Of a stretch of 64,000 bases of DNA, positions 43,526 to 56,539 are shown piece by piece. This DNA comes from Icerya purchasi (Eukaryota > Arthropoda > Insecta > Hemiptera > Monophlebidae), in NCBI GenBank assembly GCA_039619475.1, contig CM077115.1, forward strand, positions 486,969,352 through 487,033,351, in the 5' to 3' direction. Position 1 is the first letter of the stretch. Each line of letters starts with the position of its first letter. The translations under genes and the position numbers were made by a program. The notes under the pieces were generated by a model. The model saw nothing but the letters and a program-made list of their open reading frames with translations. It ran no database searches and was not told where the DNA came from.

Positions 43526-46500
43526 TTAATTTACTTTAATACGTTTCACCGAGGGTTCAGATTCATCAGCATCCTGTGAATCATTATTATCACCAGAATT
43601 ATTATTATTATTATTCCTTAAACTTATATGACCTAAAGCCAGTGTATGTATGTTATTTTGTAACACCACACGTTTATCATCTAGCCCATTGATAGCTAGC
43701 TTGGTTGAACGTATTGTGTATAATTTATGATCATAACTCCTTATCATGTACGCGGTCCGATAATTACTACTATTTATAACATTATTATTAAAGATACAGT
43801 TCTTGTAATCATTAAAAGTTATCTCATTTTTTGTTATGTTGTACGGTATTCCTTTGCATTTTGTTATAGTTTTATGGCTGAGTTTAAGGCTGTACACCTT
43901 AGACCTCAAACCAACAAAAGCCTCAACAGGTACACCGCACATTTCATCTTTAAATTTCCCCACCACCTTTCGGTTAATTACAGAATAACATTGGTGATGG
44001 GGATCATAATCCGAAGTATCAAAAAAACTTAAATTATGCGAGATATCGAGATATAAATCGTCAGTATATATGTTATACACCAAACTATCGGTGTCTGTGT
44101 ATAATAAACGTAACTTTTCATACGAATACATTCTTTGCATTACATTGTAATGAAAGTTGTACATAGTAACTTTGCTTAAATCTAATATCGACATACCAAT
44201 AAAAATAGGTTTATCAAATAAAATTTTTTTAGGATTACGATGAACCGCGCACAATAAAGGAGACTCATTAAAAATACTTCGATCCTTAAATCTAGGGTTT
44301 GCGACCATTTTTGTAAATTTAACCTTATCACTAACAAGTTTAATATCTAATATATTCCGGGATGACTGAATCGATTTCCCATATATACAGTTATTAAAAA
44401 GTTTGTAAATAAACTTTTCAAATTCGTTATGAGCATTTTGACGGTGAGTAGTGTTTAAATCGATGTATGATTTTAAAAATGGAGCTTGTGTGAATTTAAT
44501 CCCTCTGTGGATTTTTGTTAATTTCAATCCGGAACTTATTGCTAGTTTGAGATATTTTATATGAATTACATAATTATATTTATTTTCGAGTGTAGCAACT
44601 AATTTTTTAACGTTCCCCTTTTGTGAAACCTTTTTTTGTTCTGGACAAAAAGGGAGATCATTATGAAGATCATGTAGTGAAGTTGAATATTCGAGATCCA
44701 CCTCCAACACACTTCCTTCAGAATCTTTTTCATCATAATTTAAGATATCCAGTTGCGAAATTTCATTTTCGGTCAACCAATGGAAGCCTCCTATAGGAAG
44801 AGGTTCACTCATGGAATGACCGTACAAGTTATTTGCATCCAAATAAATTATATAATTATTTTCCACAGAGGAAGAATTATTATTATTGTTATTGTTAATA
44901 TTATTATTATTACTGTTATTTTTTACATACGGGTTATTGGCTTCGCAATACCGTTGCACGCATTGTGTAAGCCCACCACGAATACCTCTTTCGAAAAAGA
45001 GGTACATATCGTAATCGGTCAAAAGTTCTATTTCGATCCCGGTTAGTTTTAACATCGCATTAAAACTAAAACCGGGAGCTGTAAACGACCACGCTGCATC
45101 CATACCATAAATTTTAAAGCAAACAGATCGAAAGTTTTCGAAAACATCGGCCAGCAACAAAACATCGGTTCGTAAATATTCATCGGAATACTCTCCCAAA
45201 TTCCGCACACCAAGACAATTCCACACATTTTGAGCATGTTTGTATGCTTCCTCCCCGATCGTAGACTTTGTGAGAGAGCTGTAAAATGCCGAGCGGGGAG
45301 GCAGCGTTTCTTCATCCAATTTGGAGTTATTAGAACAATATTCATAAGGAAAATAGCCTTTTCTGTGGAAAAGGGAGAGTAAGCCCGGGTCACGGATGTT
45401 TGCGGTTGTGTGTTTGAATGCTTCGATCGGTAAATTATTCGCAAGTTTCTCTAAGCTGCTGGCCATGAAGTGGAAAGAATCCACAAATCGTAACTGAAAC
45501 TTTCCAGGCACCACAGACTTAGAGAATCCTTTATAAGATTCGATCGTGTTCGCAAGCACATGAATGTCTTTATTGTCGTACCCCAATTCCATTACGATCG
45601 GGTGACTATCGTATCCCGTTAGATTATGAAGGAAAACTGGAACGAAATGAGGTAGACGCATTTCCAGGTTACACTTGTTGTGCGCAGCTCCGCGAAATTT
45701 TCCGGTTAGATGGTCGTGATCTTTCACCTTATTTCCTTCGTTTAACTCTTTCAAACAAATATAACACGAAGTGGCGTTATTATAGGCGATTAAATCTTCC
45801 GGCGTCATTTCGATGTTTTTACTTTTTTTGTAAAAATCGTATATTATTTTCGCGTCTTGCACTAAACTCTTGACGAAATGTTTAGCAGCATTTTTACCAC
45901 GAAACAATCTCTGCGCTCGTAAAGAATCCGGCAAATCGACACCATCTATACGTGACACACAAATATACGAATAACTCATCGGTATATGTTCATGAATTTT
46001 TACAGTGTTCTTCCGTGAATGTTCACTTTGAACACGTCGAGTCACAATATTTTCTGTTTCTGTTTCTTCTTCTTCTTCTTCTTCATCATTCATACTCGGA
46101 TTGTTCTCTGATGAGGAAGGAGTAGAGGAGACATCTGATTCATCATTATTTGCCACGGGTTTTAGGATACACTCGAAATCCCCATATATAACTATGGGGA
46201 CCCACTGTTGGAAGCGTACGTTTTTATATTTTAGAATATTTTTACCCGCTTTCGGCATTTCAATCGCAACTGGTGCGTGTGTGCGACAATCTTTTGTATG
46301 TTCCTGAAGCTTTTGAGGCGAATCGACGTGCCACAGGCATCTTCGACAGATGTGTAAACAATGTTGATGTTTTGTAATTTGCCTCCTTACAAGTCTTTCT
46401 AAATTTTTAATGAAACAGAAATGTTTCTTCTCTCCACTTTGAATAAGAAGGAGATCTGTATGATCTTCCTTATCTTCTTTACATATACGAATTGGATAAA

Positions 46501-47248
46501 CGAAGTTTTTATTATCCAATCCGTATACATTAATCGAAGTGTTTAAGTTAATTTTCTCGAAACGATTTACGTCATCGAGACTGGCTGGAAACGAAATTCC
46601 CGTCCAGTCATATTTCGACTCAAGCTCGGGGTTGTTTGTATATTTGTACATTTCCTGCGCATCCTTTTTTACAAATTTTGCCAACATGGCGTATTTGAAA
46701 CACTTAGAGTCTTTATTTTTTACGTTTATTACCGCTTTTCGCGCACTGATAACGTTCGGAAGCGTTATATAGGAAGAGGCGCACGCGAGAACATTTACTT
46801 TATTTAAGCGAAGTTCAAGATAATTAATTTTTTCGATCGAATAACCCGAGCCTTCAGTACTTTCCATTTTGTCAGCGCGTTCTTTAATTTCGCGAACCGA
46901 ATCAAAATAGAATTCATCGAAATCATCCCCTGCTACTAATAATTTGCATTGCGAGGTGAAATAGGCAGGAATTGAAATTTTATCACCGTTTACATCGGTT
47001 GCAGGTTTATACGTGCAATGTAGCACCAAACTACATTTCACTCCTACACCGATATTGTCACGTATTAATTCGAAAATACAAATTTTAATTTCGTTTAAGA
47101 ATTCGTCGATGTTTATTATCCTAGAACTATCGTTTATTATTCTAAATGTTCCCATCCTCTTCTTATAATGCTTCGTCATTTTCTTCACATGAAAATGTAT
47201 CGGTAGCGAAGATGTTACATTTGAAGACGAAACGGATTGTGAAGACAT
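43526..47248 (-). CDS. protein-primed type family B DNA polymerase
   Basis: 1240 residues from the ATG at 47248, of normal length for Polintons. It replicates the linear genome. In order: an N-terminal region with a Cys/Cys/His/Cys zinc site at about 301-321; exonuclease motif I DFE at 357-359; an HNH-like zinc segment at about 495-526 (CYICLKE, then DHDHLTGKFRGAAHNKC); ExoII HNLTGYDSH at 541-549; ExoIII YLRTDV at 691-696; motif A DANNLYG at 804-810; motif B KLFNNCIYGK at 949-958; motif C YTDTDS at 1050-1055. All catalytic motifs are present. Low-complexity inserts are an acidic run near 385-400 and an Asn-rich tract near 777-798, just before motif A. A splice-acceptor-like site ends 12 bases before the ATG. 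Confidence 0.96.
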   Translation of the reverse strand: MSSQSVSSSNVTSSLPIHFHVKKMTKHYKKRMGTFRIINDSSRIINIDEFLNEIKICIFELIRDNIGVGVKCSLVLHCTYKPATDVNGDKISIPAYFTSQCKLLVAGDDFDEFYFDSVREIKERADKMESTEGSGYSIEKINYLELRLNKVNVLACASSYITLPNVISARKAVINVKNKDSKCFKYAMLAKFVKKDAQEMYKYTNNPELESKYDWTGISFPASLDDVNRFEKINLNTSINVYGLDNKNFVYPIRICKEDKEDHTDLLLIQSGEKKHFCFIKNLERLVRRQITKHQHCLHICRRCLWHVDSPQKLQEHTKDCRTHAPVAIEMPKAGKNILKYKNVRFQQWVPIVIYGDFECILKPVANNDESDVSSTPSSSENNPSMNDEEEEEEETETENIVTRRVQSEHSRKNTVKIHEHIPMSYSYICVSRIDGVDLPDSLRAQRLFRGKNAAKHFVKSLVQDAKIIYDFYKKSKNIEMTPEDLIAYNNATSCYICLKELNEGNKVKDHDHLTGKFRGAAHNKCNLEMRLPHFVPVFLHNLTGYDSHPIVMELGYDNKDIHVLANTIESYKGFSKSVVPGKFQLRFVDSFHFMASSLEKLANNLPIEAFKHTTANIRDPGLLSLFHRKGYFPYEYCSNNSKLDEETLPPRSAFYSSLTKSTIGEEAYKHAQNVWNCLGVRNLGEYSDEYLRTDVLLLADVFENFRSVCFKIYGMDAAWSFTAPGFSFNAMLKLTGIEIELLTDYDMYLFFERGIRGGLTQCVQRYCEANNPYVKNNSNNNNINNNNNNNSSSVENNYIIYLDANNLYGHSMSEPLPIGGFHWLTENEISQLDILNYDEKDSEGSVLEVDLEYSTSLHDLHNDLPFCPEQKKVSQKGNVKKLVATLENKYNYVIHIKYLKLAISSGLKLTKIHRGIKFTQAPFLKSYIDLNTTHRQNAHNEFEKFIYKLFNNCIYGKSIQSSRNILDIKLVSDKVKFTKMVANPRFKDRSIFNESPLLCAVHRNPKKILFDKPIFIGMSILDLSKVTMYNFHYNVMQRMYSYEKLRLLYTDTDSLVYNIYTDDLYLDISHNLSFFDTSDYDPHHQCYSVINRKVVGKFKDEMCGVPVEAFVGLRSKVYSLKLSHKTITKCKGIPYNITKNEITFNDYKNCIFNNNVINSSNYRTAYMIRSYDHKLYTIRSTKLAINGLDDKRVVLQNNIHTLALGHISLRNNNNNNSGDNNDSQDADESEPSVKRIKVN

Positions 47249-50200
47249 TTTTTTAAACACTGAGAATCTAAACCAAACAATATAAAAAAATTATTCTTTA
47301 TATTATGAATGACTACTGCAGAGCATATTTATACTTTTTTTTTGTTTTAAAAAGTAAGCAACATATTTACGTTTTAATTTTATTATGGAATAAACTACTA
47401 TGATTGGAATGGAATAGAATAGAAAGAAGCTTTACATATTTTTCTGTTTAAAATTTATTTCCGAGAAATGATTATGTTTTTTTCAAATTAGCGTGGTTTT
47501 TAACAGATTACTTTTTTTCATTTAAGTGTAAATAAGATCGTGAAGGTATATATATACATAAAAAATTTAAAAAATACAGAACATGGGTATCTATATAGTA
47601 AAAACATATATGAAATAACATTGTACACGATAACACAAAATAATATCAAATATATATATATTCATCAATCGTGAATTAAGAAAATATCTTCATTGTTTTT
47701 AATTTTTGAAAAATCGAACAAGCAAAGAATCCAAAATTTACATAATTTTAACGAAAGAAAGTATTTCGAAAATATGTTTTAGATTAAAAAAAAATGTTTT
47801 CAATGAAAAGTAGTCGAAAATATATACTGTTCACATGTATGTATATAAAAAAGTATAGCAATCATTTGAAAAAATTTAAAAAAAGAAAAAAATAGCTCAC
47901 TCTAACGAAAATATAAAATTTTATCCTGACGGTGAAAAATGTGTGTTGAAAAAATATGATTTTGAATAAATAATAAATAATAATTTTGGTTAAATGATGA
48001 AGTATCATGAAATGTTAGCAAACTATTTGCAAAAATATTGCGAATAAATAATATTTCAACGTATATCAAATTAGAATTCGATTTCGTAAATGTATATGCA
48101 TATATAGCAAAAAGAACACAACACAGTTTTCGTTTATTTAAATACATTCAACAAAATAAATAAAAATATACCGCATTTGAAAATTCATGTAATGAATCGT
48201 AAGGAGATTCTTCAATATGAATAGTGATAATCAAAAACGAGCCATAAAAGATTGTTTTTGAATGAAATGAAAAAAAAAAAAAAGATTAAATTATCGAATC
48301 ATGTATGAAAATTAAGGCACGTGTGCGGAATGAAAAAATATTAAAAATTTGATAATCCAAAATGAAATGATTGGTAAATATATTTATTTTTGTAAGATAG
48401 AAATGAACGTATAGTAATAAAATTTGAAAATAAATTAAAATCGATTTTTTTTTTTTTAATGGATTTCAAATGTAGTATATTAAAATATAAGTGGAATAAT
48501 TTCAAGTACTTACTGATCTGTATAATCGTTAAAATGTGAATTTTCGGAATGAGGGCCTTCTAGCTGATGCCTCTTACCTTTCGGATTCTTGGTATTTAGG
48601 ATACCTCACTACTCGTGGGCTCTATCAGCGAATATATGAAAAAAATTTTTCGGAGAAGACCGCTCCTTGTCCAAACAACAAACGTGCTAAAGAAACAAAA
48701 TATAAAATGAGATTAGTATAATGCGAATAATTAAGAAAAAAGTAATAAATTATAAATATATAAATTTCCAACAGTTTCAAAAATAAATAAATTCATGTGT
48801 AAGCGGTAAATTGGAAATTTCTAATAGTTTCCAAAATAATCACGCATGTGAGTGGTAATATTTTCGTAACGTGTAAAAATAATTTCTTTTCTAAATTTTA
48901 ATAATACTATACAAAAAATAATTTCTTTTTCAAGTAATTCATATTGTAAATCATATATAGACAAACATGGGTACATCATTTAATAAAATAATACATAAAT
49001 AATATATAATACACAAATAATAAAAATAGTAATAAATTATGAAATGTAGTTTCGTTTGAGTATATAATCAGGAGAAGAGGACAATGACAACGAAATTATT
49101 AAGAAAAGGAGAAATTGACTAAAAATAGTGAGAAATGAGAATAAAGCGATAAAAGTAAAAAATCCTCGAATATTGTTCTTTAAATTGTTTAAATTATTAC
49201 TATTGAAAAGGATCTTTTAGGAATATGTGAGAATCCTTGAATAATAGATAAAGAAAATTGAAACGTTTACTTACCGATATATATACTTTTATCTTTGAAT
49301 GAAAAATTCTCCCAAAATTCTCGACACTCTGCTTACGCCACAAAATTCCGGATACGCTACAGAAAATGTATTGCATAGAGAATTAGTATAGCGTGAAATA
49401 AATGTGTGTAATTAAAATATTCGTTAATATTACGTAAATAATGATAATAATAAATAAAGAAGCATAATTTGTATTATATTCAAGATATAGAGTACTTTGA
49501 GAAAAAGAAAAAATAAGTGTGAGAAATCCTTATATAATTTGAATTATTAGACTTGTGTTAAAAAATCTTTTAGAATATGTACCACGAAATTTTGTTATAT
49601 ACATATCTTGAGATGTCTATTACTATTATTGTAAAATTGAAAATAATTAAACTGAATTTTGACGTATGAAATTAAATATTTAAAAAATAAATCTCTGAAT
49701 TTGTATATTATATGAATAAGAGAATTTTCAATAATAATTTTTATCTCTGGTAAATATATTTTAATTCCTTTATTTTTTGAAAGAAAAATTACACTTTATT
49801 GTATAATAAAATCAATCAACTATTGTAAATGAAATTAATAATGCTAATATATTAAAAATTGATACCATACTCGGTTTTGAGAAATTCTCCGATATATACA
49901 TCTGTAAAAATCTATCGAGAAAAATTATAATACTGAAAATAAAATTGAGTGTGTCTAAGAAAAAGAAAATTTATTTGCATTGAATGAAATAAAATGAATA
50001 GAATGGAAAAGAAACTGTAATAAAAAAGAAAATTTTTTATTTAGGATTTAAACAAAAAATTGAGCAGTATACTACATTAAACAAAGAATAATATAACGCA
50101 TGAGAAATCGTTGAAATATTTAGGAAATAAAGCAGTAAATAAAAAATAATCTTCATAACATGTAATACAACTATCGAAATTATATTTAAAAATAAATTTT

Positions 50201-51335
50201 GAAAAATTTAGTGGCGAAACGAATAAACAAAATAATTACGAGCATATATAAAAACAAAATATTAAAAAGAATTAAATAAAAATATAAATGTATTATATTA
50301 CTTACCGAAATAAATGTGATGATTGAAGAAAAGATTGTGAAAATTTAAACTTTATTAAAACAAACAAAACTCTAAAGAGTAAAATCTTCAGGAGAGCAAA
50401 CGATGAAGACTCGAAGACTTTTGAGTTTCAACTGATCGTACTCCTCAAATTCACAAATGCTCTATAACTAAAAAGTTCGCGATTTTATTATTATTATTAT
50501 CTTTAACTAAAGCGGTTTTCCATAGTAGATTTGGAAATAGCATTAAAATATCATTTATTCGAACCATTTTTTCGGGTATTCAAGCATCAAGCACGTTCCA
50601 ATATTTCTATTGTTGGCTGCGTGCATTTAACGGCAGTGTTTCAGCAACCTCATTAAGGATGTTTTACCGTTTTTACGGTTCAACACAATATTACAGTTGC
50701 AGTTGCTAAATTAGTTATCCATCGCGATATTTAAAAGGTTGAATTTAAACGGTGATTTTTCACGAATTATCGCTTACACACGTTGTTCGTTAGCCGAACA
50801 GCATTTTTGTCATCCGTTTTACCACACGCATCGAATGTGTAAATATATATTCAGGTATCTATCTATATTATTCAGGCCGCTTTAAACTAATTTTTCGTAA
50901 TGTTAATGGTTACTTAATGGATATTAGTGGATATTAGTGGATTTTCTCGACTGTCTCTGATGGAAAAGTCCTGCTATAACGAAATACTTACACGCCATCC
51001 GGATATGTACCAGTTATCGCGGTACAAAGGTTGTTTTGTATTAACGCTTCATATAATTCACATGAATAGACACTTACAAATACACTCTTACAATACCATT
51101 CCGATACGTTTCTAGACCTTTTCTCTATAATGACAAAGTCTAATCATAGATGGCTCTACATATTTCGAAAAATATTCACCGAAAAAAATATATACTTGGA
51201 CTAATTTTATAATACTTAGACTCTGAAAAATTATTAGGACTGATATGGAAACTTGCGAGAGCGGATTATGTGCTATTGTCTCGAGCATAACGTACTTGGA
51301 AAAATTTTTAGAACTGTAGAAAATGAAAAAATATA
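47249..51335 (-). promoter_or_regulatory. 4-kb non-coding leader region upstream of the polymerase
   Basis: No supported gene lies here, only short unrecognised frames such as 48536-48721 (+, 61 codons). On the minus strand, a good acceptor (TTTGGTTTAGATTCTCAG, ending at 47260) sits just before the polymerase ATG. Three consensus donors GTAAGT lie upstream, their first bases at 48513, 49274 and 50305. This suggests a spliced 5' leader with its promoter near or in the right terminal repeat. At 51180-51260 there are copies of the TIR-like CTAATTTTATAATACTTA words. Splicing is inferred, not shown. Confidence 0.45.
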
Positions 51336-52000
51336 CTTAGACTAATTTTATAATACTTACGTTCGGAAAAAATAAAAAATAAAAAATATGTACGAATGGA
51401 AAAAGAGGAAGAAGGGGGGTTTAGGTTAGTTTCTGGCTTTAAATATTATACTTTGGTTAAATTCGGAATTTTTATACTTACACGCAGAATTTTGGAAAAT
51501 CGCGGTATCGCGAACGATCGACGAGTGCACGGGAACGGCGCGTGCGCTTTAGAGATATCCCAGGAGGGCGAGCGGTGGTTTGGTTAGTTTCGGGCTTTAA
51601 ACATTACACTTGGGTTAATTTCGGAATTTTTATACTTACACGTAGAATTTTGAAAAATCGCGGTATCGCTGTGGGCGGGAGGGAAGAGTGGGGACTTGGG
51701 TTAGTTTCGGGCTTTAAACATTATACTTGGGTTAATTTATAATCGGTTCGGTTTATTGGAAACGAGCGGGACCTGTAGGGTGAAATTTGGAGGAAATTTG
51801 CAAAAAAATTGGAAAAATTTGAGAAAAATTGGGGGAAATTGGGGGAAATTGGGGGAAACTTGGGTGAATTTTCGGCGTCGGAATAAAAAATTGGGTGAAT
51901 TTTTGCCTCCCGAATAAAATACTTAGGTGACTTTTCGCCTCCGGGACAGGAATTGGGGTTGTGACGTCAGACCCGCCAGAGTCGCCATTTATTCACTACT
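51336..52000 (-). repeat. right terminal inverted repeat of the Polinton, about 665 bp
   Basis: Reverse complement of the left repeat. It lacks an internal block of about 120 bp present in the left copy. The missing block is bounded on the left by direct GCACGCGCCGTTCCC repeats, consistent with slippage or recombination between them. The outer end is almost identical to the left one. Confidence 0.93.
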
Positions 52001-52006
52001 TACATT
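52001..52006. repeat. 6-bp target-site duplication, right copy (TACATT)
   Basis: Exact copy of 30793-30798, directly after the last base of the element. Confidence 0.95.
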
Positions 52007-54199
52007 ATCTAAATGAATCGAAATTTATAATCAACGAGCAAATGTAACCTTCAAGGCTCCTCTGACTTTTACATCCAATTTACTGATCGCATATACTTTT
52101 TATATATTTTTTTCCTCGTACTCTTTAATCGTCATAACCGTTACAAAAACGTACATGTGTTCCCATACATATATACACCGTCACGATTACTCAACACGAT
52201 ATCTGCGCATGTTATACATGTTCACATCCTGTTATGTATTTTCAAAACTAACCTAACCCACAATATTTTTTCACTTTACATCATTCAAAAATTTCTTCTT
52301 CTCTCCTTTTACCATCCAAACTTAAATTAACAATCGTTCATAATGTTATTTTTATTTTTTATTCTTAAATATGTATACACGCATACACATCCATTAGCAA
52401 TATTTTTCCATATCATTCATATTCATTTTTTTTCAAACCCAAGTATTACAGATTTTTAAGCTTCTAATCATTTTATCGCTCATAAGTTTTTATTTTTTAT
52501 ACAAATCTGTTGTCACGAAACCGCATTAACCATTCTGCACACATGTTTTCATGCCTTCATCATCGTTACTGCCAGTTATTTCACTTTCATTTATTTTATT
52601 TATTTGTTATTTTTCCTATTAAAACCCTGAATCTAACCTTAAACCTCTTTACCTTTTATTGCACTTAATATACAATAATTTTTTCCGAGCTTTGATATTG
52701 TAGAATTATTCTAATTATATTTTTATTTTTCCACTGCTCCAAAAATTTTCCCGATCTTTCACAGATCTTTTATTTTTCTCTATTTCTAAAATTTAAGCCG
52801 TCAAACTCCTGACCATCACACATTCCCACACAAACATCCATCATAATTTCATTTAGTGTTAAATTACAACATGCTTTCCTGTACACGTTCCACATTTATC
52901 TTTATTCCATTATATATTATCAAAATTAATCAAAAAATTTATAATCAAAGATCGAATGTAACTGTAATGCTCTCTGTCTCGTCCAGCCATTTTTACTGTT
53001 TATACATAATACTTTTTATTTTACCCGAGCATATGTATCCAAAAATTTAATCTGAATATATTTTTATTTTATTTTCTGTAGTTCTAAAGTTTTCCCTTTC
53101 CCCTCACATTCCAAAATTCAAATCTCTTGAAATAATTTTTTATTTTTGATTGAATACACTATACACATTGCAAAAGCATATCACCCGTTTCCACACACAC
53201 GCGTTACCGCGCACACTATACATACGCAAATCCTATTATGATCGTTAAAAATTAGTAATCATATATTTTATTTTTTAATCTCCAAATATTTTTCATAATC
53301 TTTTATAATCACATTTTTATAAAAATACATGTATGGTTTTAATACTTTTTATTATTTCGTAAGTATTTTTCGAGGTATATATAACTTCATCTATGAGGTG
53401 TGATGAACGATTGTATAGAGCGACAGGTAGAAAACTTGTTAGTTTTACAAGGCACATCATGTTCGAAGAAAAAACGTAGTATTACAAATAGATCAGAGCT
53501 GCAATGTGCAAGTGAGAGACTGCATGCATGTATGTGTATGAGATAGAATTCTCGAGAACAACAGCTTGATTATAAAAAACGTCGAAGATAGCTGCATCTA
53601 TCAGTGAACAATTATCACATCAAACATAAAAAGGTTAACTAAAAGAATATTATTTTCTTTTTCATTCATGCTTGCAACCATTACCACTCGCGCCCCCACT
53701 GTTAAGACCTCTGAACATACATTACTAACGTCGTCGACACTATAATATTTTTTTCTCTATGTTATTAAATTAACCCAAGTATATTTTTATTCATTCGTTG
53801 CACAAACATTTTTATTTTCAAATCTTTTACAATATGCCGTGCACACAAATGTAGTCTGCAGACACTCCTCTCATCATTACCACGAATTTATCTCTATACA
53901 TTCATTGTTATTATTCTTATCATAACACAGTTTTTCCAGAAATTGTAGAAAAATTCTCTTCGTTCCATTCTTCCAAGGTGATTTATTTCCAAATTTCAAA
54001 TCGTCTGTAATTATTTTAGAATCAAATTAAGTATATTTTATCAATTCCAAAAATCAAACATCTCTGTACAGGACATTAACTCATTTTCACATCAAACATA
54101 TTATTTTTTTAATCTATCATACATATTATTTTTTATCGTTTAAATTTTTCCTCAATTCACAAGTAGACTAACCTATAGAAATCATATTGTTGTAAACAT
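52007..54199 (+). repeat. continuation of the older element: diverged repeat units
   Basis: No genes. The stretch consists of diverged units resembling those at 29.1-30.8 kb. One near 52685 has the GTAGAATTATTCTAATTATATTT core followed by a CCGATCTTT and TTCTAAAATTTAAGCCGTCAAA block, matching units near 30010 and 30220. Other cores lie near 53770 (AATTAACCCAAGTATATTTT) and 54020. A longer repeat with TTTATAATCAA and GAATGTAAC words recurs about 0.9 kb apart (52025 and 52937). These matches tie this flank to 28268-30798. Confidence 0.65.
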
Positions 54200-55979
54200 G
54201 CATAACGAAGCCGCTCCTTATAATTACATCATGAATTAATTTTTTCGTTATTTTTTTTAACATCATGAATTTGTAATAATGTTTTTAATTTTTTTATTTT
54301 CCATGCATGACAAGGGCAATACAATCACGGCATCTATGAATGTGTACACCATACGCCTCCAATAACCTATCATGTAATTTTTTTTTTTTCTTAAATTAGT
54401 CCAAGCGTACTATTGTTTCAATATCAAAGCCGATCAAACATAATTTTTTCTTCTACTCGTATATAATCACTAACCTATGAAAACATTTCGTTCACTTTAC
54501 TCATACCAAAGCAATAACTCCTTTTCCCTCATGCTAACGATCTTCAAAATTTAATAATATAACACGAAATTATTCTAAATATATGTTCTTGCTATTAAAA
54601 TTAGTATATCAATTAATCTTTATATTCCTTTTGTACATTTCTGAAAAAAAATCCTACAACATGTTTTAAAATTATTCAAAGTATACTATTTTATTACCTA
54701 AAATCAATTATTCTCTCATATAGTTTTTTCCAATCATACATAATTTTTTTCTTCTGTATTATCATTATTGCAAAGTCATACAAAACAACAACATCATTTT
54801 AATCATAATGAAACCTTCATACCATTCCTTTCATGCTATACACCATTAACATACGAAATTAGTCTAAATATACGTTTATGCTAGCAAAATTATTATCTCA
54901 CCTTTTTTTCTACTCAACTGTATGTTTCTGAAAAATCTTATGATATATTTTCAAAATTAACACCAGCATGTATATTATTTTCATGTTTCATTCATTTATA
55001 ATTTTTTATTCGAATCTGTTGCAAGACCCTATGAAAGAATATAAGCAGTCCCCCGCACACATAAATATTGATCACAGGTGTTGTTCACTTACTTTACATT
55101 TTTTATCATATACTTTTGTAAGTTCATACCAAGCGGTCTTCATAACCTCATATCATTCATTTTAGATGCGGAGACACACAACTTTTTGCGAAACAATCAG
55201 TTCTTTGCTAGATCATCTCTTTCCTTCATTTGTCAATTTCAAACTGTGAAAGAAATTTTCGTACCATGCTTTATTCCTACAGTTTATTTCTAAAATCCTA
55301 TCACTTAAATAGAATGTTACACAACTGTTGTAAATGTATGAGTCTTATTATTTGGAATATAAAATTTGAAGGAAAATTATGTATCTTGCATTGTTTAAAG
55401 ACGACTTATTTTACATTTTTTTTCTTTAAATTTCCCTCATACTATTATTTTTGAAATGTATGATGATGACTATGATTAGTATTCATGATTATGGAGAGAG
55501 AGACGCATGCTGAAATTGTACTACCATTGTATATGTGAGATGATGTGTGATTGTGGGTGAGTATGCATGCATGTAAAATATATGACTGTGTTAGTAGAAA
55601 ACATCCGTTCAAGCGCGATCACAAGTACAGATACAGTTATAGAATGAGAGAGATAAAAATATATATTTTGTTACGTTTGATATATGTGTGATAAAGAAGT
55701 TAACAAAGAATAATCACATTACCCTCACAACTTAGACATTGAGTTATACCTTTGCAGTATTTTAGATGTAAAAGCAGTGACATTGATATGTAGTAAACAT
55801 TTTCATCACTTTTGACTAATTATAACCAATTTTACAACATTTCTCATCGTTATCTTACATTTTAATACTTTTACACAGTTTTAATCAATTTTTTGCTATT
55901 TAACACTATTTTTCCAGTGTTTTTACCACCTTTCACACAATTTTCATCATTCTTTCAACATCTTTGTTAGGTTTTTTTC

Positions 55980-56236
55980 TTACAACTTTTTACCATTTCG
56001 ATCGTCGTCAGTGATATCTGTCGATATTTTTGCTTTCAATCCTTCCACTTCATCTATGCACACATACAGCTTAGCAATCGTTGTAGCCGTTGAACGTTGT
56101 AGGTCCGCAATTGCGATCTCTCCATTTGATTATTGGCTTTAAAAGTCACATCTTTGAGCACTTGATCCAATGCATCAACATGATCTTTATATTCGCCCAC
56201 CCGCTGCTGGAGGTTCCGCTCGATATCTTCAACAGA
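55980..56236 (-). pseudogene. coiled-coil coding remnant, left-arm copy
   Basis: Mirror image of 61964-62220. It has the same broken frames and the same content. See the right-arm copy for the description. Confidence 0.3.
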
Positions 56237-56539
56237 CTATCATACAGTCGTTTAATAAGAGAATCCGTAAGATCTGAAACATTTACTCAACATTTTCACA
56301 ATACATTCACAGACATACCCTGTACATTAAGGGAATCTTTAAACAGCTCTCTGTAACCATTCCTTTTAAGCTGGTGGGGGCAAGGGACTCTTAATACAAT
56401 TTGACAATCAACATTTCTTTATCCATCGCCCAGGCTTTACTCGCTGTTGCAGAGTCATGTAATAAACGTTTTTTTTTTTTCTTTTACAATTTTCTTATAT
56501 TTCAACACTATGACAACATTTTCCCACATTTCTAACTAA

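Larger units (their letters stand above)
30799..52000. mobile_element. complete Polinton/Maverick (adintovirus-like) element, 21.2 kb
   Basis: A self-synthesising DNA transposon or integrated virus-like genome. Its ends are AGTAGTGAATAAAT and the inverse, it has long inverted repeats and a perfect 6-bp duplication, and it encodes the full hallmark set: family B polymerase, retroviral-type integrase, packaging ATPase, cysteine protease, double jelly-roll major capsid and minor capsid proteins. Nearly every frame is open. Gene order from the left is: polymerase-N-domain protein (+), fibre-like (-), integrase (-), unknown (-), ATPase (-), phospholipase-type minor capsid (+), protease (+), minor capsid (+), small basic (+), major capsid (+), two paralogous unknowns (+), polymerase (-). 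Whether it still moves or makes particles cannot be judged from sequence. Confidence 0.97.
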
